64,000 nt of DNA from Malachius bipustulatus (GCA_910589415.1 OU342630.1:44672012-44736011), one strand, 5' to 3'; numbered from the stretch's first letter, positions 44,350 to 56,295 are shown. Program-made: numbers and translations. Notes: a model not told the origin generated them from the sequence alone.

Positions 44350-45009
44350 ACCTAATTGCAATGTTCAGAGAATAATTTTACTGGATTAGCCAAAGATTTT
44401 TCCCTGCGGCGACTACAACAGCACTGATATGAACATAGCCTTACTTACTGGTACTCACCTACGAAAACAAACTTCTGGGCTTAAATCGTCTCTTTTCTTG
44501 CACATCAAGGATATTCGCAATATTGTCTATAGTCTATTATTTTAAATTGGTGGAAATAATAGTAGAAAACAGTTTAATTTCGTTAAAACACTCGTCTAAT
44601 GAAATCAAAATAGGGACAACACTGCACTCGAAATGATGAATGGCTTTGTAAAATTTGTAAAAATACCGTAGTCGCGTAAACATACGACGTTGCCGAGCAT
44701 TTTGTGTTTCATTTCTTAACATTGAAAATTATATTCAAAAATGATTTAAATCACGTCTATCCCATTCTTGTTGTAGAGTTTATTGGAAATATTATGCTAT
44801 TTAATTATTAGTAAGAAGTACTTCGCGCGGTTTGTATTGATAATGTCTTGTTTACATATTTACGTCATGGTTTGGCAAACATAAAATGGCGGCTGGCAAT
44901 GATTGATTTTGTAAAAATGTAAACAAGAGGGTCTATTTTATTTAGACGTCATTGGTAATAATCATGCCATTCCATGATCATAATATTACACGAATCCTCA
45001 AAGTTTCTA

Positions 45010-45240
45010 TTTCTTATCTTTAAAATTAACCGCTAGGTATTTCTGGGGTGGACATAAGTGATGGACCACAATGTATTGTATCTGACCTACAAGACTACCT
45101 TTTAACCTACTCTTTACCTCGCCTTTTATGTTATCTGATGATGAAATGAAATTGTTCCGAAAGCTTATAGCAAAAGAAATACATAAGTACAGAATATTCT
45201 AAATAAACAATTATTTTGACTGCACATCCTTTATTCATCT
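45010..45240 (+). repeat. Dispersed repeat, copy 2
   Basis: Plus-strand counterpart of 33890-34080: TTATCTGATGATGAAATGAA, CCGAAAGC, GCAAAAGAAAT, TCTAAATAAACAATTATTTT. The two copies face each other across the hAT/gypsy nest, but homology stops abruptly on both sides, so they are treated as separate insertions. Confidence 0.55.
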
Positions 45241-45244
45241 TTGA

Positions 45245-45645
45245 CATACTACGTACATTATACACTAAGTGGAGACACGTCATTACACACACAAAAAACC
45301 GCTAAAATTACATTCAGTACGAAAATCAGTTCACCATTAAAATAAACTAGTAGGTATAATACCTACATCAATTAAAATAGTATTTAATACCAGGCCCTGC
45401 TCCGCATACTCGGAGACGCTATTAAAGCTATTTTCCAGCACAAAATCCTCTTAAGGTTTTCTTAACCAGTTTATTTGCGTTACGTTTTTGATGTAATTTG
45501 ATAATAAGTTGTACAGCTAAGATCCAGCACAGCATGGTGACTTTTCATAATAGCTATGCAAATGTTTTCTCAAACATAAGTCAAATCTATATCTTGTTTA
45601 ATAATAATTATGAATTTCTTAAAGGATTTTAAAACTATTCCTGTG
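45245..45645. other. Intergenic, no feature seen
   Basis: AT-rich, no coding or paired repeats recognised. Confidence 0.5.
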
Positions 45646-45647
45646 AA

Positions 45648-45866
45648 TTAGACTAGGACAAGACACTTTATATACTCGTAGATATACTTATACCTAGATG
45701 TTGACGTCAAAACACGGTTCCTCCTGAAGACGGTCATGCAGGATTCTCGATATCCCCTATCAGAAATCAGTCTGATCGCACGTTTCTGCAAGATAAACGA
45801 ACGTTTTGCGTGAGGTGTCGGCCTCCAGGCACTTTGCGTAATAAAAAAATCATCAAGGTGCTCCAT
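45648..45866 (-). pseudogene. LINE protein C-terminal fragment
   Basis: Minus-strand frame with LQKRAIRLISDRGYRESC, then F-R-R-N-R-V-L-T and Y-K-Y-I-Y-E-Y, the post-catalytic thumb of a CR1/Jockey-like LINE protein (the Q-K-R-A-I-R block). It is only 72 codons long. The rest of the reverse transcriptase is absent. Confidence 0.65.
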
Positions 45867-45932
45867 TTAAATTTCTCTTTGGCAGAAGCATATAGGGAAG
45901 TATGCACAACCCAATTTTTTTTCTGACCCGTG

Positions 45933-46191
45933 CTACTGCCAGCCCCATCCGCTACCCAGCTTGCGATCCAACAACATCTCGTTTATTCGGACAGTTTCAG
46001 TTGCGTCAATATTCAGTGTAACAGGTGCATTACGATTATTGCATGTACTTTCAAATTTTGGTTCAATAAATTTATTTGGTTCGTGCTTTTCATGGCCCTC
46101 TTTTCAAAAATGCGGCAACCTTTCCAAATTGACTGACATCATTGTTATCCTTCATCACTTCATCATCGGTGTAGCATTCAGCGTCGAGTAG
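45933..46191 (-). pseudogene. Unidentified coding-like fragment with one frameshift
   Basis: On the minus strand about 32 codons are open (LLDAECYTDDEVMKDNNDVS...), then a one-base shift near 46095 opens about 53 more (KFIEPKFESTCNNRNAPVTL...RINEMLLDRKLGSGWGW) to a TAG. The acidic, mixed composition is unlike chance A/T-rich frames. The family is not recognised. It could be a decayed exon, a retropseudogene, or part of a transposon. Confidence 0.3.
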
Positions 46192-46199
46192 AAATGGCA

Positions 46200-47305
46200 C
46201 AAAAGTAATTATTGTGATTTATCAGAAATATGCCAGAGCCACATACGGAGAAATTCGTATTGTTTCAGAATACTCACACCTCCAACCGATTCTTAAACTC
46301 TTCCTATTCTAATTTCGTAAACAAAAAATTATTTCTTCTTGCCACTCGATCCCACTTCTCCCTCCCCTCCCAGCATCTCTCCTCTCTCCACTACCTTTCT
46401 CCGCGCGCAGAAAGTGGGTTTGTGTTTAGATAACAATTAGGTATCTATGAATTATCATATATCCAAAATAATAAACAATACTGACATCCATTTATCTATC
46501 TATTATATATTTTATATTGTTAGTCAAAAATGTCAAGTTAGCTTTTAAACAAATTATACTTATTGTGTATATTTTTTCATTTATTTATGTGATTCAAATT
46601 TAGCCTCGATAATAAAGAACAACAGTGCTGACCTTTACAACACGACATATTTTTTAGAGAGCGTATATTCATCAAGGGAAACTTTTATATGGCAGGAGTT
46701 CATCAAAGGCTTCATTCATTTTTAATATCAATTTTATTAGATTTTTCTGGCGTATATAGGTATAAGCTTCATTTGCTGAACGAAATGGATCACCTACGAG
46801 ATGATTGTTTGAAGCACCATAATAGCCAGTCCATGCGTCCAATCTCTTCTCGTATTGTTCACCGATGATTTATTGGATTCAGCTTACTGTCCTTGAAATC
46901 CTACGAGTCCAGGTTTATTCCCTTTCACTTGAAAAACGTTAAAAGCGTCCGGCTAAATCATGCATATGCAAGCAGCTCTACAGGTTTTATTGATAAGTTT
47001 TGCTATGCGGAACGTGAACATAGGGAAGTGGGCTTGTTGCTTGTTTTCATAGAAATTTTAATATTTTTTATAGGGCAAAGTCACCAGTTATTTTAAGGTT
47101 TAAATTTTAAGGTTTCTTTATTGTAATACGTATAAGAATTAAAGCTTTATTTGATAACTTTGGAAATAATAGAATAGCTATTGTAATAGTTATTATTGTA
47201 ATGGTGCAGTTTGAATATTACATATAAGTTACTCAGTGACAATTTTTCTTATTCGCGGATACGAGGTTATGCAAATTTCATGATAAGTACCAGTATTGGG
47301 ATATC
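46200..47305. other. Intergenic, no feature seen
   Basis: A pyrimidine-rich stretch (about 46340-46410) is the only compositional feature. Open frames have no recognisable content. Confidence 0.45.
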
Positions 47306-47309
47306 GGAA

Positions 47310-47650
47310 ACGGTTAGAGATAGACTCAATTTAATAGGAGAAAAGTTGCGCTTTTTAGGAGTCAGTCTCATGGCATCTTTCAGATTTCCAAATTTTTTCA
47401 TAGCTCACTAGATAATTGGAAAAAGCTGAAATTTGCAATTCTTTTCTTCCATTAATAACGTAGTACGCATAGTAGTTCGGAAATTTGGAATTTTGCTTAT
47501 TATTCAAAGTTGAACATGTATCGTTATGATTAAAAATCAAGGCAATGTAGATTTTGAATCACCATAGCACCTTTTATTTTCTTAATGGACGCCATATTAA
47601 AACTTTACATCGTTCAATAGAGGAAACATTTGCACTTCGATACACTACTA
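47310..47650. repeat. Decayed copy of the CGGTTAAATTAGAG foldback family
   Basis: GGAGAAAAGTTGCGC near 47336 and GGACGCCATATTAAAA with CGTTCAATAGAGG near 47587-47625 follow the order of the arm in 23993-24885, with heavy divergence. No clear ends remain. Confidence 0.4.
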
Positions 47651-47884
47651 CATTTTGTACATTTTAAGAAACAAAATTCTCAAAATTGACCCAACTTAGT
47701 TAAAAAAAACACAAATTTTCGAACAGAGTTAAATGTTTTATTGCATTTAAAGAAAAAATTAATATTATAAATGACTTTCTGTTTTCAATACATGTTCAGT
47801 TCTAACTTCAAATGAAAAAACTTTTCTTTGTAGATACGACAATCACACGACGACATGTGATTCCAACAGGAACATCTGCTCATA

Positions 47885-48537
47885 CAGGGTGTATTGTAAC
47901 GTTCGCATAATATTAGCACCACGTGATTCTACATCAAAAACAGAACATAAAGTTTTAATACCGTTTAGCTCTTTAGACCTCAAATAACGAAGTTATCGAC
48001 CATTGTAGTTTAAATATGAAGTTATGTAATACTCAAAAATATTGCTTAATATTATTAAAAAATTCTTAAGTAAGAAGTAAAATAGCCAAATTATCCAAAA
48101 TTTTAGATTTTTTTTTGGTAAAAATGGTTTTAATTAACATTTCAAAACTAGGAATTATTTGATTTCCTGAGTTCCAATACTTCCAATCAATATTGCAACT
48201 GCGCGTTTTAATTGTTGAATAAAAAATTGAAAAAATAAAAAATCTTAAAAAAAAATTGCAACATTGACACGTCGCAGCATGACATTTGTCTTGTTGCACC
48301 TTTTTTCGATTACATAGCAACGGCACACTATACCAGTGAGGTGACTTCACGTCTAATATAAGTTATCTTAATTTTTATACCAGCGCCAGTGTTGCAAAAT
48401 TTAAGAACGTTAAATTGTCCATATCTTAAAATCTGTGTACATCAAGAAAAAACTGTTGAGGAGTTTTTTGTTCTGTTTTTGATGTAGAATCGCGTGGTGC
48501 TAATATTATCTGGACGCGGACGTTACAATACACCCTG
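47885..48537. repeat. Foldback, CAGGGTGTATTGTAACG termini
   Basis: Ends CAGGGTGTATTGTAACGTTC and near complement flanked by TA (47883-47884, 48538-48539). Arms include ATATTAGCACCACG.GATTCT and ACATCAAAAACAGAAC. One arm has a short extra segment (TCTGGACGCG). The interior minus-strand frame is not recognised. Confidence 0.8.
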
Positions 48538-48539
48538 TA

Positions 48540-48880
48540 AATCTGGCTTGGCTGTCCAATCCTTAAATGAAATTTTCGGATTCGGAAAAAGGGGAGTAAT
48601 TGGTACTAATGGTATAATGCCCCCAGATTCCTGGACTTTAATCCCTCCAATTTTATTTATCATGATTTTTAAAAATAAAGTTTACTGCATATTTTGTCAC
48701 AAATGCCGCAGATTCGCGAGGTTGCACGTGGAATCAATTCAATTAATTCCATAGGATTCACAAAAACGGCACTATCTGCAAAACGGAAGTGGTCATTTGG
48801 AGCATTTAGAACGTTGATTTTTATCCTTAGCAGATTGAAGAATTTAACTCTGTTCCACAATTTGTATTTCTTTTTCAAGA
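48540..48880. other. Unassigned segment before the LINE
   Basis: Open frames on both strands at 48669-48878 have no recognisable domain. The exact 5' boundary of the LINE is unclear and could lie here. Confidence 0.35.
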
Positions 48881-48884
48881 TAGG

Positions 48885-50122
48885 TTATTTCGATTGTGAC
48901 AATTACTATTATTTTTTAATTGGTTTCTCTAAAATTTACAAGTGTGATACAATCTTGGTAGCAGCGACCGAACATATAGGAGAAACGAGATCAAAAGTCC
49001 GAAAGTCAGTCCCCTGGTGGAACAATAACTGTAAGGAAGCATTGAGACAGAGCAAATCAGACTTTAACTAAAAAGACGAAACACACAAGAAAATCGTGTC
49101 GAGTTCAACAGACTAAGAGCACAAGCCAGAGCTGTAATCAAAAGTAGCAAGAAGGCGTCATGGTCTAATTACATCTCTACTATAAAATCCCAAACGCCCC
49201 TTACAGAAGTATGGAACAAGATAAAAACAATTAAGGGTATTGATGTTCATAAAACAATTTCTTCCCTAGAAACCGAAAACCATGTTGCCAGTACCAATGA
49301 AGACATAGCAGAGACTCTTGCAAACCACTTCCACGAAGCATCTAGCAACTACTAATATGAAAAGAATTTCCTTAGATTCAAGAATCAGGCAGAAACTACA
49401 CATACAGGGAACGTTGAGAATGCACAACATCCTGTGAACCTTAAAATAACCCACAAGGAACTAGAAGATGCTCTGGCCACGTGTAAGAGATCCACCCCAA
49501 ACCCTCATCGCATGCATATGTCTTCCTCCAACACTTGCCCGAAAATGATAAAATCTATCTCCTTAAACTGTACAATAAAATCTATACCAATAACCAATTT
49601 TCATCCAGGATCCCTGATACATCCGATTCTTAAGTCAAACAAACTTAAAAACAATCCTTCATCCTACCGACCCATCTCGTTAACATACACCATGGGAAAA
49701 CTTCTGGAGAAAATTATCAATGAGAGGCTAACACATGCCTTGGAAGCGAACAATCTACTAAATACCGCCAAATATGGATTCCGTAAACATCACTCGACCA
49801 CAGGAACTACTTGCAACCTTTTTCGATATCCAGAAAGCATAATTTATTGTGATAGAACATGGCGGTACTTAATTCTAGACAAACTGAAAAATTGTGGTTT
49901 TACCGGCAACATCTGGTCCTATTTACCTACACAACTTCCTCAAAAATATATAATTTCGAGTTTAAGTCAACGGCACCACATCCCAAAAGAAGACACTATA
50001 AACTGGAATCCCTCAAGTGTCCACCATAACTGTGATGCTGTTTCTGATTGCTGCGGACAACATTTTTCAGCATATTAAATCATGTTAAAACCATTATGTA
50101 TGCCGATTATTTACTTATACAT
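48885..50122 (+). pseudogene. I-like LINE remnant, 5' part (endonuclease tail and RT)
   Basis: VRKSVPWWNNNCKEALRQSK (about 49000-49060) is the C-terminal endonuclease block, with many stops after it. The reverse transcriptase follows: NPSSYRPISLTYTMGKLLEK, NNLLNTAKYGFRKHHSTT, and near 50040-50115 F-L-I-A-A-D-N-I-F and Y-A-D-Y, the catalytic box with its second Asp changed to Tyr. Multiple frameshifts. A copia element interrupts just after this box, at 50128. The remainder resumes at 54830. Confidence 0.8.
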
Positions 50123-50127
50123 ATACA

Positions 50128-50397
50128 TTTTGAAGTTAAGTTGAAGAATGAACTTTGGATGAATAAAGTCGTTTACTTATTATGAGAAAGATCTGTTTAA
50201 TTCTACATACAATGAATTAGTCAACATGACATTAGTAGGTACCAGTTCAGCTTATTATTTATTATTCTGTTGAACTCGCAGTCTTCTTCTTTTTATTTTT
50301 ACTCAGTTCTTATTAATCTTGTGGACTTCAAGATTAGCTCGTTAACATGATCCTCACTTTCTTAGTTTAACATAATAACTAAACTTGAACTGTAACA
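50128..50397 (-). repeat. 3' LTR of the copia element
   Basis: 270 bp; on the plus strand starts TTTTGAAGTTAAG and ends CTTGAACTGTAACA. Differs from the other LTR at one visible base. Confidence 0.92.
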
Positions 50398-50409
50398 CTT
50401 TCCCTTGTT
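50398..50409 (-). promoter_or_regulatory. Polypurine tract of the copia element
   Basis: On the minus strand AACAAGGGAAAG lies directly before the 3' LTR (TGTTACAG). Confidence 0.7.
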
Positions 50410-50431
50410 AAATAATGAAAGAATTATACAA

Positions 50432-53400
50432 TCATAGTAGCCCCATCCTGCTACATAAGATTTGCAAACGTGTCTTGGCTAATGGCTTTGTCATAATGTC
50501 TGCAACTTGATCTTCGGTTGAAATATGTTGAACTCCAAGTTGTCCTCTAGCCACCTTCTCTCGTATGAAGAAATACTTGGTTTTTATATGCTTCGTTCTG
50601 CGATGAAGCTCAGGATTTAATGCCAGCTTCACTGTTGCTGCATTATCAATTTGTAGAATAGGAATCTGTTCCAATTTCTTTATCCTGCTAAATAGACGAA
50701 CTAACCATATGATTTCCTTCGTTGCCTCATGAGCTGCCCTTAATTCAGCTTCTGTAGTTGAAGTTGACACCGAGGATTGTCGTTGGCTTAACCAAGAAAT
50801 TACTCCTCCTGCATAATTGATCACAACTCCAGAAGTCGATCGAAAAGTCTTTGGACAACCGGAGAAGTCTGAATCACTGTAACACTCCAAACTGGTATAT
50901 TTCACTTCTGACTTGTAAGTAATTCCATATTGAGTAGTTCCTTTCACATAACGAAAAACTCTCTTTAATCTCAATATATCTTCATCACTAGGTTTTTCAA
51001 GATTCCTGGATAAAATTCCCACGCTGAAGGCTAAATCTGGTCTTGTTCCAAGCATCAGATACATAAGTGCTCCGACGGCTTCTCTGTATGGATACTTTCT
51101 CCTGTTTTCTTTCCCTGATTCTTGAACCTCTGACACTTTTAACATAGGGGTGGATACTGCTTTACACTCTGCAAGACCAAAACGTTTCAAAATGTTCTTA
51201 GCATAAGCCTGTTGATGAATCTTGACACTGCCGTCCTTATGACGTTCAATCTGCAGACCAAGAAAGTAATCTGCTACAGGTGCAGTTGTATCTTTGAACT
51301 CTGCTCTCAATTGTTCAAAGAACCTCTCCAAATCCTGTAGATCAGCAGCCACAACCAGTCCGTCATCTACATACAGGGCCATTAATATGAATTTGCAATC
51401 TTCAATTAAAATATACAAACACGGATCAGCATCACTCTGTTTGAAACCAAGTTTAAGCAGAAAATCTTTGAACTTCTTGTTCCAACATCTTGGTGCTTGT
51501 TTAAGACCATACAAGCTTTTTTCTAACTTGCATACTCGTCCTGTGCCGTCTTCATATCCTCTTGGTTGTGCCATGTATATTATTTCTTCAAGTTCTCCAT
51601 AAAGGAAAGCTGCTGATACATCAAACTGTGCAAGATGCATCTTCTCATTTGCAGCAACACTTAGGACTGAACGAATAGTTGTCATTCTTGCAACTGGACT
51701 AAATGTTTGACTATAATCAATACCTTCACGCTGAGTGAAACCCTTGGCAACTAATCTGGCTTTGTACTTGTTTACACTGCCATCAGGATGAAGCTTCACT
51801 CGAAACACCCATCTACATGGTATCGCTTTGGCACCTTGTGGTAAATTTTCAAGTCTCCAGGTTTTATTTTCCTTCAACGAGTCTATTTCTCTGTCCATTG
51901 CTTTTTTCCACTCGATACTGTCTTCTCGTCTAAGTGCGTCTTCATAGGTCTCTGGATTAGCTGAATTGATGAATGTCTCTGCTATCATCACATAATCAAT
52001 CAAATGACCTGGCTTCTTCAAAAATGAACGATCTCTCAGCTTGACACCTGGTTCACCTTCTTGATGACCTTGACAGTCCTCTTGGTCCTTTTTGCACACT
52101 TCCCGATCCTCTTCAAAATCAGTGTCAGTTCCAGTCTCACAATCTTCAGAATCACTCTCTGAATTACCATTTCCAGGACTATCTTTAGATTCATCTTAAG
52201 TTGACTCTTGTTTCTCCTCTCCTTGGAATGATAACTTCATTTGTTCGACACACCCTCCTGGCGTCTCTTCAAACTGTACATCTCTGGACAGAATGACTTT
52301 ATGGTTCTCCTTTATCCAAATCCTATAGCGCTCATCACCGTCATATCCTATGAGGTAACCTTTAACAGCCTTCCTGTCCATTTTTCTTCGCTTTTGATTT
52401 GGTATATGTGCATAGCATGTAGAGCCAATGATTCTCAAATGTCTAATACGTGGCTTTTTACCTGTCCATAGCTCATAAGGAGTGACGTCTTCTACAGAAG
52501 ATTTTGCTGTTCTGTTCAAAATGTAGATGGCACTGTTAATCAATTCAGCCCAGATTCCTTCCGGATAGACTACTTCTGCATTTGAATATTTCAGTGTTCT
52601 AGCCATTTCAACCACAGTTCTATTATCTCGCTCGCAGATACCATTTTGTTGAGGAGTGTATGGAGCTGTCAACCTTTGAGTAGTTCCATTGATACGCAGG
52701 ATGGATCTGACTTCTTCATTGTCGAATTCTCCTCCATTGTCACTCAGAAGTTCCTTCACTGAATGCTTTAACACCTTTGTATGGATGAGAAAATCCCTGA
52801 GTACTTCACTGACCTGTGACTTCTTCGAGACAAAATAGCCATAGCGAAACTTTGTATAATTGTCTTTAAATAGAACGAGGTAACGCTTCTTCTGAAATGA
52901 CTCTGCAAAAGGTCCGCATACATCTGTAGATACTAACTCACCAGGCTTTGTCGACTTCTCTCTCGTTCCAAAAGGTAACCTATGCGCTTTGCCATAGATA
53001 CAGGATTCACAATTTTCCTCACTTGCCTTGACCTCAATACCCAAATCCTTCTTGAGCTTTGCTTTCACGTGACGTTTGTCCTGATGACCCCATCTCTCGT
53101 GATAGAGTTGTAGTAAATTCGACTTCTCACTGACAGCAACATTCACATCAGCTCCATGCTTAGGTATTAAAGCTTCAATGCATGCATTAAAAATAGTTCC
53201 ATTTTGATCACGAGTTCCACGCAACCTAGTTTGACCATTGATTTTCAACACACATGACGTAGCAGTTGACTCAAATGTACTGTTCTTGTTACGATCCTGA
53301 GCAGCCAAAACCGAGAACAGATTTCTTGAAATTCTAGGTACATACCAGACGTCTTTCAAGATCATTTCTTCATATCTGTCTTCAATTGCGGACAAAATTC

Positions 53401-54445
53401 TTATTGATCCTCTTCCTATTGCCTGTAGAGACTCCTGTCCAGCAGCCTGGATGATACGTGGTTCAACAAATGATTGAAAGTCTATAAAAAATTCAGACGA
53501 ATGTGTCATATGCTTTGTTGCACCATTGTCGATCCACCAATCACTTAACTCCACTTCTGTAAAACAGGCCTCACCACAATTAGTAAGTAGTGCCACATTT
53601 GTCGAAACAATTTTTCTTTCGTTAACCTTCTGTATTGAATTTTTGGCAGGTCTCCCGTCAGCAATCCATTTCTTACAATTTCTAACCCAATGGCCTTCCC
53701 CGTGGCAGTAATTGCAATTACCACTGTATTTCTTTTTATACTGTTTACCCTGACTTCCTGAACTTGACTTTACTACTAATGCTTCTGCTTCTTGCTCGCC
53801 TCTTTCACTTTTAACATTCGTTGTGAAGTTTCTCTCAAACATGCATAACTTAGCATGTAATTCATCGAACGTCTTCTGCTCTTCTTTTGACAACAACATC
53901 CAGCTTGATTTGAATGTCTCAAATTTTGTTGGCAAAATATGCAAGACTTTGCAAACTAGTATTAAATCAGGTAAAGCTTGTTCATTTTTAGCACGGAGAC
54001 CATTATTTAATTCATTCCACAAACCTCTCAGCTTTGCTATATGTGTGGACACATCTTCTCCTGACGTCCAATTAAACGCAAAGAAATCTGTGCAAATCTT
54101 GAACAGTTGATCTTTGGACGATGCTTCAAAATTCTGTTTCAGTGCTTCCCATGCTTCATGGGCTGTTTCCTTGTCCATGATTTTTTGATATACAGCATCT
54201 GTTACTGCACTTGTAATCATTGACTTTGCGTAACTGTTGGCTTTCCTGTAGAAATTCGATTCTACCTTGTGCGCTTTGACCGCAGCTTCGGTCGCACCTT
54301 CTTCCAAGGGACTTGGTTTTTTCAACTTGCCATCAATCGCATCTACAGCTCCTTCATGGTAGTCTAATAGGTCTCGAATTTTTCTCTTCCACATCGGCCA
54401 CTCAGCCTCACTACTCAGAGGCTTGACATGCTTGACTAAATCCAT
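50432..54445 (-). pseudogene. Copia Gag-Pol polyprotein with one in-frame stop
   Basis: A frame of about 1337 codons, divided by one TAA at 52196-52198 into 749 upstream codons and, in the same frame, the RT part (555 codons from the next start-like codon). Upstream: Gag (MDLVKHVKPLSSEAEWPMWK), a CCHC knuckle C-N-Y-C-x4-H-x4-C, protease with I-D-N-G-A-T (D-N-G, not the usual D-S-G), the integrase HHCC region (HERWGHQ...CESCIYGK), and core D (STDVCGPF), D (LLSDNGGEF), E (NGICERDN). Downstream: reverse transcriptase (WVFRVKLHPDGS, then L-Y-V-D-D) and RNase H (CYSDSDFSGC, TSTTEAE), ending KPLAKTR. The stop lies in the integrase-RT linker. Without it the frame would be a standard copia polyprotein. 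Confidence 0.88.
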
Positions 54446-54540
54446 TTTTTATTATCCTCTTTGAACCTCAACTTGAACTGCCAGCGAACTATTAATATTA
54501 ATTACTACTTTTCACGAATATTACTTCTTGGACGCGAAGC

Positions 54541-54554
54541 TGTGGCCCATAACC
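54541..54554 (-). promoter_or_regulatory. Primer-binding site, initiator tRNA-Met type
   Basis: Minus-strand GGTTATGGGCC lies immediately after the 5' LTR. Copia elements are known to prime from a fragment of initiator tRNA-Met ending in its anticodon region, and this sequence fits. Confidence 0.75.
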
Positions 54555-54824
54555 TTTTGAAGTTAAGTTGAAGAATGAACTTTGGATGAATAAAGTCGTT
54601 TACTTATTATGAGAAAGATCTGTTTAATTCTACATACAATGAATTAGTCAACATGACATTAGTAGGTACCAGTTCAGCTTATTATTTATTATTCTGTTGA
54701 ACTCGCAGTCTTCTTCTTTTTATTTTTACTCAGTTCTTATTAATCTTGTGGACTTCAAGATTAGCTCGTTAACATGATCCTCACTTTCTTAATTTAACAT
54801 AATAACTAAACTTGAACTGTAACA
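54555..54824 (-). repeat. 5' LTR of the copia element
   Basis: 270 bp, same termini as the other LTR, followed on the plus strand by ATACA and the resumed LINE. Confidence 0.92.
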
Positions 54825-54829
54825 ATACA

Positions 54830-56293
54830 TAGCCGGAAAAGACCGCAAGCACATGAGGGATCTAATTTAAAATGTAATCATCAACGAAAACTTGTCCAAT
54901 TCATCAGGGTGCACTTTCTCTCCCGAATAACCCCAGTGCAATCTAATAAAAAAAGACGGAATACGATTCTTCAGCTGACTCTACTCTAAAAACCACTAAA
55001 TTTCACCGGCTCCATAAAATACTTAGAAATAGACTTCGACCCTAAGCTCACTTAGAAGAGACATGAAACACGTCAAAGCTTCATACAACCAAGTTCTGAT
55101 TCTACTATACTACTACAATAATTGCATAGATCACTCATCAGATCCAGAACAGAATACTGCTTGGTTATAATACTACAGAAGGCTTTTAAAAACCATCCAG
55201 ACAATACAAAATTCCGCTCTCCGCATTGCCCTCGGCCCCCATTGAACTAGTCCAATTGATAGCCTCTATAGCCTTGCCAACGAACTACCGCTACCACATA
55301 GAATCAAACAGCTGACCCTTAACTAAACGTCTAGAGTTGCTGCAACTCCTTCCAAATCTTCGTGCAGAAACGTCTTCACCTACCTTCAAAACCTCCTATT
55401 CCAATCTACCCGACAAACAAGTACCTACCCCTTTATGAAAGACTTTCCCGAATCTTGAGGTGAACTGTAAGTTCCCAAATATGCTTCCTTTCCCACACTC
55501 CTGGAATAACGAACCTATCAAAACAGACCTAACACTCACTAAATATTGCACGTCTGCCATGCACTCAACAATAATAAAATCAGAATTTAGTAGAATATGT
55601 GGAAGATACACCGATTCCTTGTAGGTATTTATATACGGATGCTTCAAAGACTGAACCCAAAATAGGCCGTTGGTGACACCAGAAAACTCAAACTTGTACC
55701 ACCTGAGCAACTGCAGCATCTTTGCAGCAGAAACGTTCCCAATCGTACAGGCAACTATACATATTCACACGTAGCAATCTTTATCAGCATTATGTAATTC
55801 AGCGATTTCCTCAGTTCCATCCAGTCCTGTAAGAAACTCTACCCACACCACTCTTTAGCCCATTCCATCCAAAAAGAACTTGCCCTCCATCCGGTAAGCA
55901 ATAAACATCCAACATTCATAATACTTCCATGTGGGCGTAACAGGAAAGCAAACCAAAAAGCCCGTCAAGCAGCCATATCGGAAATCGTAATCATCTATGC
56001 CAATAACGAACCACAGTTGAACATCAATAATCTCAAATGCGCCATGTACGATAACGAAAGGAACAACTTGAGGCCACCTAATAACAGCATGAAAGACCTA
56101 CTTGGAAACTCTAAAGAAACGATTAACAAACTTCTTGGTTTCTTGGACGTTACAGGGCTGAAAAAAGTAATGTAAATATACCTATCATTGTATAATTTAT
56201 ATAGACAATCAGCTAAATCTTTGTGATACCATTGTACCAATGCCGCTAATAACCTAAGGTTGATGCGGTTATTTTAGGTAATAAAAAAAAAAA
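54830..56293 (+). pseudogene. I-like LINE remnant, 3' part (RNase H and tail)
   Basis: Continues the reverse transcriptase after the copia insertion (L-E-I-D-F-D-P-K-L-T near 55025). Later YTDASKTE (about 55625-55650) marks an RNase H domain, as in I-clade LINEs, and many stops follow. The 3' end has ACCTAAGGTTGATGCGGTTA, then TAATAAAAAAAAAAA at about 56278-56293, the LINE tail. Joined across the copia element the reading is continuous but decayed. Confidence 0.75.
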
Positions 56294-56295
56294 TA

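Larger units (their letters stand above)
34818..44954. mobile_element. hAT-like element, copy 2, split by a gypsy element
   Basis: 34818-35709 matches 6020-6920 of copy 1, and 44350-44954 matches 6917-7567, ending in the same GACGTCATTG terminus. The first 50 or so bases including the left terminal repeat are missing. Differences from copy 1 are small scattered substitutions and indels. The 8640-bp gypsy element lies between ACCT repeats, and copy 1 has the uninterrupted site (GGTACCTAATTGC). Confidence 0.85.
50128..54824 (-). mobile_element. Ty1/copia LTR retrotransposon, near-complete
   Basis: 4697 bp with 270-bp LTRs (50128-50397, 54555-54824) that differ visibly at one base (near 50364 vs 54791). 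The 5-bp duplication ATACA flanks it (50123-50127, 54825-54829). On the minus strand: LTR, tRNA-iMet-type primer site, one long gag-pol frame with a single TAA, polypurine tract, LTR. The primer site abutting the right LTR supports LTR ends TG...TTCAAAA rather than the usual CA. Insertion was recent. The host is an I-like LINE. Confidence 0.93.

Noticed and set aside
33890..45240. Facing repeats as terminal repeats of one large Penelope-like element
   Set aside because: Similarity ends abruptly outside a core of about 190-230 bp, and no Penelope reverse transcriptase or GIY-YIG domain is present between them.
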